Source: Acidimicrobiia bacterium
GTDB taxonomy: Bacteria > Actinomycetota > Acidimicrobiia > Acidimicrobiales > Aldehydirespiratoraceae
DNA length: 64,000 nucleotides
Reading direction: 5' to 3'
Assembly: GCA_022828135.1 (NCBI GenBank)
Contig: JAJEJB010000040.1
Coordinates: 62,001-126,000 of the forward strand
Part shown: in pieces, positions 8,604 through 15,640 of the stretch
Layout of the letters: every line of letters begins with the position of its first letter
Numbering within the stretch: the first letter of the stretch is position 1
The notes under the pieces: model-generated
Database searches by the model: none
The model's input: the letters and a program-made list of their open reading frames with translations, nothing else
What the model was told of the DNA's origin: nothing
Position numbers and translations under genes: made by a program

Positions 8604-9811
8604 GTGTCGTGGGCCTGCCCGACCCCGGGCCGGTGCAGGGAGAGCCGGCCAGCGTCGAGGCCTGGGAGCGCGGCTGGGAGCAGTATCTGCACTACCGGGG
8701 CGACCCCGTGGCCGTGATGTCGGAGGCAGGCGCCGACGACGAGGCGTTCGTTCTGGGCCCGGTGTTCGCCGCGGTCTATCGAGTCTTGGCCGGAACCCCG
8801 TCCGGCTCACCGGCCCTGGCGGCAGACGCAGCCCGGACCCGGTCCCGCGCCGGCGGGTCCGGTGACCGCGAGCAGGCCCATGTGCTGGCGCTCGAGCTGC
8901 TGCTGGCGGGTGAGTTCACCGCGGCGGCACATGCCTGGGACGGCATCGCCCGCAGCGGGCGGGACTTCGCTGCGGTCCGTTTCGCGCACGACCTCTACCT
9001 GCACGTCGGCGACGACCGTGGCCGGCTGGCATCCAGCTCCCACGCCGTGGAGGCGTGGCGGGACGAGCCGGGATGGGGTTTCTTGGCCGGCCAGCACGCC
9101 TTCGCCCTGGAAGAGGTCGGTCGCTACGGCGAGGCCGAGGAGCTGGGCCGGGTCGCCCTGGACCTCGACCCCGAGGACCTGTGGGCCAGGCATGCGCTCG
9201 CTCACGTCTACGAGTCCACCGACGACACTGCGGCCGCGCTTGAACTGCTGGAGGGATCCGTCGAGGTGTGGGGTGCCCAGGAACTCTTCGCTACCCACAT
9301 CTGGTGGCATCTGGCCCTGCGCCTGCTGGCCGCTGGTGATGAGCCGGGCGCGCTGGCGGTGTTCGACGAACGGATGCCCCATGCCAAGACCGCCTTCCAG
9401 CTCTGCGACCAGACATCGCTGCTGTGGCGGCTCGAACTGGCCGGATGCGACGTCGGCGACCGCTGGGACGCGCTGGCGGAGCGCTGGGACGGCGTGGCCG
9501 AGCGCCACACCTGCGGCTTCCTGGACGTGCACGCTGCCTTGACATTCACGCGGCGGCCCGACCATCCCGGAGCGGGGCGCTGGTTCGAGGGCCTCGGCGA
9601 GCGCCCCTCGGGGACCAGCGAGAACGACAGGACCTTCAGCCGCGTCGTCGAGCCGCTCGTGGAGGCCTTCTGCAGCTATGCCCACGGCGACTATGACCAT
9701 TGCGTGCAGATTGTGGACGCACTGGGTGCGGCTACCCGGCGAATCGGTGGGAGTCTCGCCCAGCGAGACCTGATCACGCTGACCGCGCAGGCGGCGGCCG
9801 TGGCGGCATGA
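8600..9811 (+). CDS. TPR-repeat protein, TTC38-like
   Basis: About 403 residues starting at a GTG that overlaps the P450 stop. It contains helical repeats: GWGFLAGQHAFALEEVGRYGEAEELGRVALDL and the following DLWARHALAHVYE region match the tetratricopeptide-repeat-38 family, found in many bacteria without a settled function. I see no signal peptide or membrane segment, so it is probably cytoplasmic. Translational overlap on both sides ties it to P450/acyl-CoA metabolism, perhaps as a scaffold. That role is a guess. Confidence 0.75.
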   Translation: MSVVGLPDPGPVQGEPASVEAWERGWEQYLHYRGDPVAVMSEAGADDEAFVLGPVFAAVYRVLAGTPSGSPALAADAARTRSRAGGSGDREQAHVLALELLLAGEFTAAAHAWDGIARSGRDFAAVRFAHDLYLHVGDDRGRLASSSHAVEAWRDEPGWGFLAGQHAFALEEVGRYGEAEELGRVALDLDPEDLWARHALAHVYESTDDTAAALELLEGSVEVWGAQELFATHIWWHLALRLLAAGDEPGALAVFDERMPHAKTAFQLCDQTSLLWRLELAGCDVGDRWDALAERWDGVAERHTCGFLDVHAALTFTRRPDHPGAGRWFEGLGERPSGTSENDRTFSRVVEPLVEAFCSYAHGDYDHCVQIVDALGAATRRIGGSLAQRDLITLTAQAAAVAA

Positions 9812-11019
9812 GCTGGGATCTCACACCGGAGCAGAGGGCCCTCCAGGCCGAGGCCCGGGCCCTGGCACGCGAGGTGATCGCGCCGCGGGCCGCCGAGGTG
9901 GACCGCAGCGAGCAGTACCCGTGGGACAACGTCGCCGCCCTCCAGCAGGCCGGCTTCTGTGGCATGACCGTGCCCGCAGCCTTCGGCGGACCCGGCCGGT
10001 CGCTATTCGACGCCGTGCTGGTCGTGGAGGAGATGGCCAAGGTGTGCGGGGTCACGGGCCGCATCGCCGTTGAGTGCAACATGGGGGCGCTCTCCGCGGT
10101 CATGGCCTACGGCACAGACGCCCAGCGCCAGAAGGTGGCGGCGCTGGTGCTGGCCGGGGACAAGCCGGCCATCTGCATCACCGAGCCCGGGGCCGGGAGC
10201 GCGGCGTCGGAGATGACCACCCGGGCCGACCGGAGCGGCGACGACTACGTGCTCAACGGGGTCAAGCACTGGATCACCGGGGGTGGCGTGTCGAGAACGC
10301 ACCTCGTGTTCGCCCGGGTCTTCGATGAGCACGGCGACGAGGAGGGCATCGGCGCGTTCCTGGCCTTCAGGGACCAGACGCCGGGGCTCGAGATCGGGCC
10401 CCGCGAGCCGGCCATGGGACTGAGGGGCATCCCCGAGACAGTGGTCAACTTCAACGACATGGAGGTCGCCGCCGACATGGCGGTGCAGCCGCCTTCGGGG
10501 CTGAGACGGGGCTTCGCCGACCTGATGAACGCCTACAACACCCAGCGAGTGGGTGCCGGCACCGTGGCGCTCGGTCTGGCTTCGGGTGCCTACGAGCTCG
10601 CTCTGGAGTTCGTGAAGAAGCGCGAGCAGTTCGGGCGTCCCATAGCCGAGTTCCAGGGCTTGCAGTGGATGCTGGCCGACATGTCGGTGAAGCTGGAGGC
10701 GGCCCGCAGCCTCACCTACCGGGCGGCGGCCTCCGAGGGCCCCGGCGGCAGCCCGTTCCCCGATCCGGCCCTGGCCGCCCAGGCCAAGATCTTCACCTCC
10801 GAGGCGGCCATCGCGGTGGTGAGCGACGCGCTCCAGGCCCACGGCGCGGCTGGCTACAGCCGCAACAATCCTCTGGAGCGCATGTACCGCGACGTGCGTA
10901 TGTTCACCATCGGCGGGGGCACCGCCCAGATCCTGCGCACAGTGGTGGCGTCCCGGATCCTGGACATGAAGCTGCCCCAGACCCGCGACGGCTACCTGCC
11001 ACCGGACCCGGAGCCGTGA
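9808..11019 (+). CDS. Acyl-CoA dehydrogenase-fold protein, candidate 3-sulfinopropanoyl-CoA desulfinase
   Basis: A 403-residue protein with the full acyl-CoA dehydrogenase fold (FAD motif ITEPGAGSAAS, GVKHWITGG, REQFGRPIAEFQ). It lacks a catalytic Glu at both places where the family keeps one: the C-terminal loop reads IGGGTAQIL rather than YEGT, and the helix position reads YNTQRVG with Gln246. As I recall, the Advenella 3-sulfinopropanoyl-CoA desulfinase has a Gln at 246 and a key Arg at 84; here there is Arg85 in GVTGR. The next gene is a family III CoA-transferase, which pairs with desulfinases in 3-sulfinopropionate degradation. The reaction would release sulfite and give propionyl-CoA. 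An ordinary but divergent dehydrogenase remains possible. Confidence 0.7.
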   Translation: MSWDLTPEQRALQAEARALAREVIAPRAAEVDRSEQYPWDNVAALQQAGFCGMTVPAAFGGPGRSLFDAVLVVEEMAKVCGVTGRIAVECNMGALSAVMAYGTDAQRQKVAALVLAGDKPAICITEPGAGSAASEMTTRADRSGDDYVLNGVKHWITGGGVSRTHLVFARVFDEHGDEEGIGAFLAFRDQTPGLEIGPREPAMGLRGIPETVVNFNDMEVAADMAVQPPSGLRRGFADLMNAYNTQRVGAGTVALGLASGAYELALEFVKKREQFGRPIAEFQGLQWMLADMSVKLEAARSLTYRAAASEGPGGSPFPDPALAAQAKIFTSEAAIAVVSDALQAHGAAGYSRNNPLERMYRDVRMFTIGGGTAQILRTVVASRILDMKLPQTRDGYLPPDPEP

Positions 11020-11029
11020 CCGCAAGACC

Positions 11030-11085
11030 GCGCCCCTGGACGGTGTGAGGGTGCAGACGCCATGAGTGCGCCCCTGGACGGTGTG
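11030..11085 (+). repeat. 18-bp direct duplication around the CoA-transferase start
   Basis: GCGCCCCTGGACGGTGTG occurs at 11030-11047 and again at 11068-11085. The second copy encodes residues 3-8 of the CoA-transferase and the first lies in the leader. This looks like a small local duplication of the gene start. Confidence 0.7.
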
Positions 11086-12231
11086 ATCGTGGTCGCACTG
11101 GAGGCCGCGGTGGCCGCCCCGTTCGCCACCCGCCAGCTCGCCGACCTGGGCGCCCGCGTCCTCAAGGTGGAACGACCCGGTGAGGGTGACTTCGCCCGCC
11201 ACTACGACTCGGCCATGGACGGCACGTCGGCCTTCTTCGTGTGGGCCAACCGGGGCAAGCAGAGCATCGAGCTGGACTTGAAGGATCCCGGCGACCGCGC
11301 CACCTTCGACCGGCTGGTGGCCGGCGCCGACGTGTTCGTGCAGAACCTGTCACCGGCCGCGGCCCACCGGGCCGGGCTTCTGGCCGACCAGCTCCGGGAG
11401 AGGCTGCCCGGCCTGATCGCCTGCGACATCTCCGGATACGGCCTAGGCGGCCCCCGCACCGACGACAAGGCCTACGACCTGGCCGTTCAGGCCGAGGGCG
11501 GGGCGGTGGCCCTGACCGGCACCGCCGAACAGGCGTGCAAGGTCGGGTTCTCGATCGCCGACATCTCGGCGGCCATGTACGCCTTCTCGTCGATCCTGGC
11601 CGCGCTCTACCGGCGCCAGGCCACCGGCGAGGGCGCATCCATCGAGGTGTCGATGCTGGAGTGCGTCGCCGAGTGGACCGCCGCGCCGACCTATGCGGCC
11701 GTGGGCAAGGGCTCGGTCCCGACGAGGTCCGGGCACCGCCACACCATCATCGCCCCCTACGGCATGTACCCGATGAGCGACGGCAAGCTGGTCATGGTCG
11801 CCGTGCAGAGCAACCGCGACTGGGTCGACTTCGCCACCCACGTGCTGAAGGACCCGGCGCTGATCACCGATCCCCGGTTCGTCGACAACCCGGACCGCAT
11901 CGCCAACATCGACGACCTGGAGGTCATGATCACCTCGGTGTTCTCCTCGGTCTCGCCCGAGGAGCTGATCGGGCGCTTGCGGGCGGGCCGGGTGGCTCAC
12001 AGTTTCGTGCGGGACCCGATGGCGCTGTGGCAGCACGATCAGCTCAGGGCCCGCGACCGCTTCATGCAGGTGACGGTCCCGACCGGGTCGACCGAGGTCT
12101 ACAAGCCCCCCTTCAACCTCAGCGACGCCGGCGATCCGGACACCACCGTCCCCGCCCTGGGCCAGCACGACGAGCACCTGATCGCCGAACTAGAGGCCCG
12201 CGCCGCCCGGCGTCAGGCGTCGGGGTTGTAG
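11062..12231 (+). CDS. CaiB/BaiF family III CoA-transferase
   Basis: A 389-residue family III CoA-transferase. It has the N-terminal DLGARVLKVERPGEGDFAR block, the ANRGKQSIELDLK strand-helix typical of CaiB/Frc enzymes, and the aspartyl region KAYDLAVQAEGG near residue 140, whose Asp forms the acyl anhydride. These enzymes move CoA between carboxylic acids. Following the candidate desulfinase, it may activate 3-sulfinopropionate with succinyl-CoA as the type III enzyme of Variovorax does. That is contextual; other acids are possible. Its end overlaps the end of the convergent GNAT gene by 19 bases. Confidence 0.88.
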   Translation: MSAPLDGVIVVALEAAVAAPFATRQLADLGARVLKVERPGEGDFARHYDSAMDGTSAFFVWANRGKQSIELDLKDPGDRATFDRLVAGADVFVQNLSPAAAHRAGLLADQLRERLPGLIACDISGYGLGGPRTDDKAYDLAVQAEGGAVALTGTAEQACKVGFSIADISAAMYAFSSILAALYRRQATGEGASIEVSMLECVAEWTAAPTYAAVGKGSVPTRSGHRHTIIAPYGMYPMSDGKLVMVAVQSNRDWVDFATHVLKDPALITDPRFVDNPDRIANIDDLEVMITSVFSSVSPEELIGRLRAGRVAHSFVRDPMALWQHDQLRARDRFMQVTVPTGSTEVYKPPFNLSDAGDPDTTVPALGQHDEHLIAELEARAARRQASGL

Positions 12232-12845
12232 TCGGGGTTCTCCCAGACGATCAGCGATGCCCAGCTGTCCACTGCCGGGTCGGTGATGTAGTCGGCGATC
12301 ACGCCGCGGGCCTCGAAGCCGTTGGCGATCTGCATGGTGAGGGTGGCGTCGTACAGCTCGCTGGCCGAGACCTTGGCCACGTAGTCGGCGGCCGACATCT
12401 CGTCCTTGTGGTCGGCGTAGCCGGGGATCACCCCGCCCGCCACGATGCCGGCCAGGTTCAGGTCCCGGCAGATCTGCTTGCGCATGTCGTAGAGCCGCTT
12501 GCCGATGCCCCGGCGGCGGTAGTCGGGCAGCACCGCGATGCTGGTGCCGTAGTACCAGGGGCCGTCGGGGACGTGGCCGGTGCCGCCGTCGACCCCCACC
12601 AGGTCGCGGATCGAGTGCTGGGTGTGGCTGAAGTCGAAGTGGACGCGGATGCCCAGTCCCATGGCCACCGGGGTGTCGCCGTCGAGCACCACCACGCCGC
12701 CGTCGGGGAACTCGAGGGCCAGGGCCCGCAGCTCGTCGGCCCAGTAGAGGTCTTCGGTGTCGGCGGTCGGGAACGCGGTGTGCTCGATGTGCTGGAGCGC
12801 CTCGGCCCACTCGGCCCTGATGTTGGTGTAGGTCAGTTCGCCCAT
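12213..12845 (-). CDS. GNAT-family N-acetyltransferase
   Basis: A 210-residue GNAT protein. The acetyl-CoA-binding motif A is seen in SIAVLPDYRRRGIGKRLYD, with the RRRGIGK pyrophosphate loop near residue 112. It should acetylate an amine; the substrate is unknown. It follows the C45-type hydrolase gene on the same strand after 16 bases and is probably cotranscribed with it. Confidence 0.85.
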   Translation of the reverse strand: MGELTYTNIRAEWAEALQHIEHTAFPTADTEDLYWADELRALALEFPDGGVVVLDGDTPVAMGLGIRVHFDFSHTQHSIRDLVGVDGGTGHVPDGPWYYGTSIAVLPDYRRRGIGKRLYDMRKQICRDLNLAGIVAGGVIPGYADHKDEMSAADYVAKVSASELYDATLTMQIANGFEARGVIADYITDPAVDSWASLIVWENPDYNPDA

Positions 12846-12861
12846 GGCGGTCGCGGCCCGC

Positions 12862-13977
12862 TCAGCTGTGCTGGGCGGCGGCGGGTGTCAGCGAGAAGTG
12901 CTCGTAGTCGTTGTCCGCCGGCTGGCCCCAGCAGGCCCAGAAGTCGCCGGTGCGGGGCCGCATGATCACCGCGCCGCTCGACTCGACCCGGTACCTGGGG
13001 TCGGGCCAGCGACAGATTGCGGAGGGCTCGCGGGTGATCTCCATCAGACGCTCAGCGCCGATCGGCTCGCCGGTGCCGGCCAGCATGGCCTCGGCCAGGC
13101 TCTGGCGCAGGCGCGAGTTGGCCATCAGTTCGGTGTCCCGCTCGCCCTCGAAGGGCGCGGCCGCGGGCTCGGTGACGTGGTTGGCGTGCACGAGCGGCTG
13201 ATCGGCCAGAACCTCCACCGGCCGGGCCGACGGCATGGCCTCGACGTTGTACCCCCGGCCGTCAGCGTCGAGGATCAGGTAGTTGTGGGCGCCGGCAAGG
13301 TCGGCTCGCAGCAGCACGTCCAGCGCATCGGCTGCGGTGGCCTGGGCCAGCATCTCGCGGATGACGGTGGGCCACATCACCCCGAAGCGGCCGTCGTTGC
13401 CGGTGAGGTTGTTGATGCCCACGCACACGCCTGACTCGTTCATGCCGATCTGGCCCAGGCATCCCACGGTGGTGAACACCAGCGCGCCGGGCCCGGTGTC
13501 GGGGCGCAGGCGGGCCAGCACTACATGGTCGGTGGCGGCGTCGTGCATGTCCCACGTCTGCCCGACCATCCCCGCCCCCGCAGCCCGACCGTCGGGCACG
13601 ACGAAGGCGGTGCAGTCGTCCTCGGTCGCCGAGGCCGGGTGCGGTCCTGAGGTGGTAGCCCGCACCGTGTCCACGAAGTCGGTGAACCCGCCCACCACCA
13701 CGGCCTCGGCCGGGGTGATCCCGGCCGCGTTCGCCATGGCCAGCATCTCGGCGTGCAGCCGGGGCGAGAACGCCTCCTGGGCCGGCAGGCAGGCTTCGGC
13801 CAGCTCCAGCACCGCCCCCCGCTCCAGCGGTCCACCGCTCCACAGCCCCCCGGCCACGATGTCCACCCGTTCGTCGGCGTACTGGCGGATCTCGGCCGCG
13901 TGGGCCCGCCCGTGGGCGTCGCCCATGGCCTCGGGCGACCCGGCCAGGTCGAGGTGCCTGATCGGCGGCCGTCGCAT
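12862..13977 (-). CDS. C45-family autoproteolytic acyltransferase/hydrolase
   Basis: A 371-residue Ntn-fold protein of the isopenicillin N acyltransferase / peptidase C45 group. The likely nucleophile, exposed by self-cleavage, is the Cys in EDDCTAFVV near residue 123, followed by the expected GQTWDMH and VGCLGQIGMNESGV blocks. Family members cut or form amide bonds in small acylated amino compounds. It starts at an ATG six bases after a TACTCT -10 box, so the mRNA is probably leaderless. It is divergent from the PuuB-like oxidase and could be the amidase of a gamma-glutamyl amine pathway. That idea is untested. Confidence 0.8.
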   Translation of the reverse strand: MRRPPIRHLDLAGSPEAMGDAHGRAHAAEIRQYADERVDIVAGGLWSGGPLERGAVLELAEACLPAQEAFSPRLHAEMLAMANAAGITPAEAVVVGGFTDFVDTVRATTSGPHPASATEDDCTAFVVPDGRAAGAGMVGQTWDMHDAATDHVVLARLRPDTGPGALVFTTVGCLGQIGMNESGVCVGINNLTGNDGRFGVMWPTVIREMLAQATAADALDVLLRADLAGAHNYLILDADGRGYNVEAMPSARPVEVLADQPLVHANHVTEPAAAPFEGERDTELMANSRLRQSLAEAMLAGTGEPIGAERLMEITREPSAICRWPDPRYRVESSGAVIMRPRTGDFWACWGQPADNDYEHFSLTPAAAQHS

Positions 13978-13983
13978 ACCCGC

Positions 13984-13989
13984 AGAGTA
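13984..13989 (-). promoter_or_regulatory. -10 box of leaderless C45 hydrolase gene
   Basis: TACTCT on the minus strand, six bases before the ATG at 13977. This spacing places transcription initiation at or next to the start codon. Confidence 0.55.
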
Positions 13990-14023
13990 CCCGGGTCGCC
14001 GACCAGTGGCCCGCCAAGGGAAT

Positions 14024-14063
14024 TGGCAGCGGGGGAGTCCGTTTTGGGCACTGTCCGCTGCCA
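14024..14063. promoter_or_regulatory. Inverted repeat in divergent promoter, candidate operator
   Basis: TGGCAGCGG at 14024-14032 and its exact complement CCGCTGCCA at 14055-14063 are separated by 22 bases. Their centres are 31 bases apart, about three helical turns. The repeat lies between the divergent C45 hydrolase and PuuB-like genes and ends next to the predicted -35 of the latter. It may be a repressor site for both. Confidence 0.45.
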
Positions 14064-14064
14064 G

Positions 14065-14093
14065 TTCGCGGTCGGACGGGGCGGGCGTACAGT
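14065..14093 (+). promoter_or_regulatory. Promoter of leaderless PuuB-like gene
   Basis: TTCGCG at 14065-14070 and TACAGT at 14088-14093 are separated by 17 bases. The -10 is six bases before the ATG at 14100, which suits a leaderless transcript. Confidence 0.55.
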
Positions 14094-14099
14094 ACCGGG

Positions 14100-15500
14100 A
14101 TGCCCCCCGGCCCTGCCTCAGACGCGCGATACCGCGAGCGGTCGATGTGGCTCGACACCTTCCCGGGCTCGCTCGCCCCTCGTCCGGCGCTGGAGGGTGA
14201 CCGCGACGCCGACATAGCCATTGTCGGCGGCGGGTTCACAGGACTGTGGACCGCCTACTACCTGCTCGGCCTCGACCCGACGCTGCGGGTGACGGTGATC
14301 GAACGCGACATCTGCGGCTTCGGGGCCTCCGGGCGCAACGGCGGCTGGGTGGTGGGCGAGCTGGCCGCGGGGATCGAGGCATACGCGGCCCTCGCCGACC
14401 TGCCTGCCTCGCTGCGTCTCGCCCGGGCCGTGTTCGACAGCGTCGACGAGATCGGCCGGGTGGCCGAGGCCGAGGGCATCGACTGCGGCTTCCACAAGGG
14501 CGGGGTGATCCGCTTCGCTCGCAACCGTCCCCAAGCGGAGCGCCAGGCCGCCGAGATAGCCCATCAACACCAACTCGGTCTCACCGTCGACGAGATCCGG
14601 CTACTGACCGCGGATGAGGCACGGGCCCACGCGAACGCCACCGGGGTGCTCAGCGGCATCTTCTACGCACCCTGCGCGGCGATCGACCCGGCCCGGCTGG
14701 TGCGGGGCCTAGCCGACGTGGTTGAGCGGCGCGGGGCCAAGATCTACGAGCAGACCGCGGCGGCCGCCATCGAGCCCGGCCGGGTACTGACCGACCGGGG
14801 CACGGTGCGCGCCGAGGTGGTGGTGCGGGCCACCGAGGCCTACACCCGGGACCTGCGGGGGCGGCGGCGCCAGCTGCTGCCCGTCTACTCGCTGATGATC
14901 GGCACCGAGCCGTTGCCGCAGTCGGCCTTCGACGAGATCGGCCTGGCCGACCGGCCCACATTCGCCGACGACCGCTACATGGTGATCTACGGCCAGCGTA
15001 CTGCGGACAACCGGATCGCGTTCGGCGGTCGGGGAGTGCCCTACCTGTACGGATCGCGGATCAGCCCGACACTGGAGCGCCATCGCCGCTCGCACGAACG
15101 CATTCACGCCACGCTGGTGGACCTGTTCCCGGCGCTGTCGGGCGCCCGGATCACCCACCGGTGGGGCGGCGTGCTCGCCGTGCCCCGCAACTGGACCCCT
15201 TTCGTACACTTCGACCGGGCCGCGGGCACCGCCGGCGCGGGCGGGTACGTGGGGGAGGGGGTGGCGCCGTCGAACCTGGCCGGGCGCACGCTGGCCGACC
15301 TGATCACCGGAACCGACTCCGAGCGGGTCGACCTGCCCTGGGTGGGGGTCCGCCACCCGAAATGGGAGCCCGAGCCGCTGCGCTGGCTGGGCGTTCGGGG
15401 CAGCCGCTGGATCCTGGCCGGCTCCGACATCTACGAATTCCGCACCAACCGGGAAGCCAAAGCAGCGGTAGCCCTAGCCCGCAAGCTCCGCAACGACTGA
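14100..15500 (+). CDS. FAD-dependent oxidoreductase, gamma-glutamylputrescine oxidase-like
   Basis: A 466-residue DAO-family flavoprotein. The ADP-binding motif IAIVGGGFTGLWTAYYL is at about residues 39-55. The ERDICGFGASGRNGGWV loop is the FAD-contacting block of PuuB/OrdL-type amine oxidases. A C-terminal YVGEGVAPSNLAGRTLADLI region closes the FAD site. It should oxidise a secondary amine or amino acid to an imine and release aldehyde and ammonia or amine. With a GS-like ligase, aldehyde dehydrogenase and two class III aminotransferases nearby, the Puu-type reaction is attractive. Other amine substrates cannot be excluded. Confidence 0.85.
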   Translation: MPPGPASDARYRERSMWLDTFPGSLAPRPALEGDRDADIAIVGGGFTGLWTAYYLLGLDPTLRVTVIERDICGFGASGRNGGWVVGELAAGIEAYAALADLPASLRLARAVFDSVDEIGRVAEAEGIDCGFHKGGVIRFARNRPQAERQAAEIAHQHQLGLTVDEIRLLTADEARAHANATGVLSGIFYAPCAAIDPARLVRGLADVVERRGAKIYEQTAAAAIEPGRVLTDRGTVRAEVVVRATEAYTRDLRGRRRQLLPVYSLMIGTEPLPQSAFDEIGLADRPTFADDRYMVIYGQRTADNRIAFGGRGVPYLYGSRISPTLERHRRSHERIHATLVDLFPALSGARITHRWGGVLAVPRNWTPFVHFDRAAGTAGAGGYVGEGVAPSNLAGRTLADLITGTDSERVDLPWVGVRHPKWEPEPLRWLGVRGSRWILAGSDIYEFRTNREAKAAVALARKLRND

Positions 15501-15534
15501 CCACCACGAGCGGAGCCTGCGCCGGGTCCAGCGA

Positions 15535-15610
15535 GAGGCCGAGCGGCCCGTGAGCGCAGCGAACAAGGGCGGGAAACACCCCCGCCCGGAGGTGACGGGC
15601 TTGCATCTAC
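15535..15610 (+). repeat. Dispersed intergenic repeat, copy 2 (internally deleted)
   Basis: It matches the 45-bp element but lacks the GTGGCC segment, as if two CGAGCGG direct repeats had recombined. Past the core it continues through GGGCGGGAAACACC to CTTGCATCTAC. This extension is shared with the copy at 36554, so these two form a longer subtype of about 80 bp. A GGGCGGG/CCCGCCC pair could form a hairpin. No start codon remains in the peptide frame. It lies between the PuuB-like gene and the aminotransferase. Confidence 0.8.
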
Positions 15611-15627
15611 ACGAGCGGGTTCTAAGG

Positions 15628-15633
15628 CATAAT
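15628..15633 (+). promoter_or_regulatory. -10 box of leaderless aminotransferase gene
   Basis: CATAAT, seven bases before the ATG at 15641, with no Shine-Dalgarno. The gene downstream of repeat copy 2 is therefore probably transcribed from here without a leader. Confidence 0.55.
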
Positions 15634-15640
15634 CTGGCGC

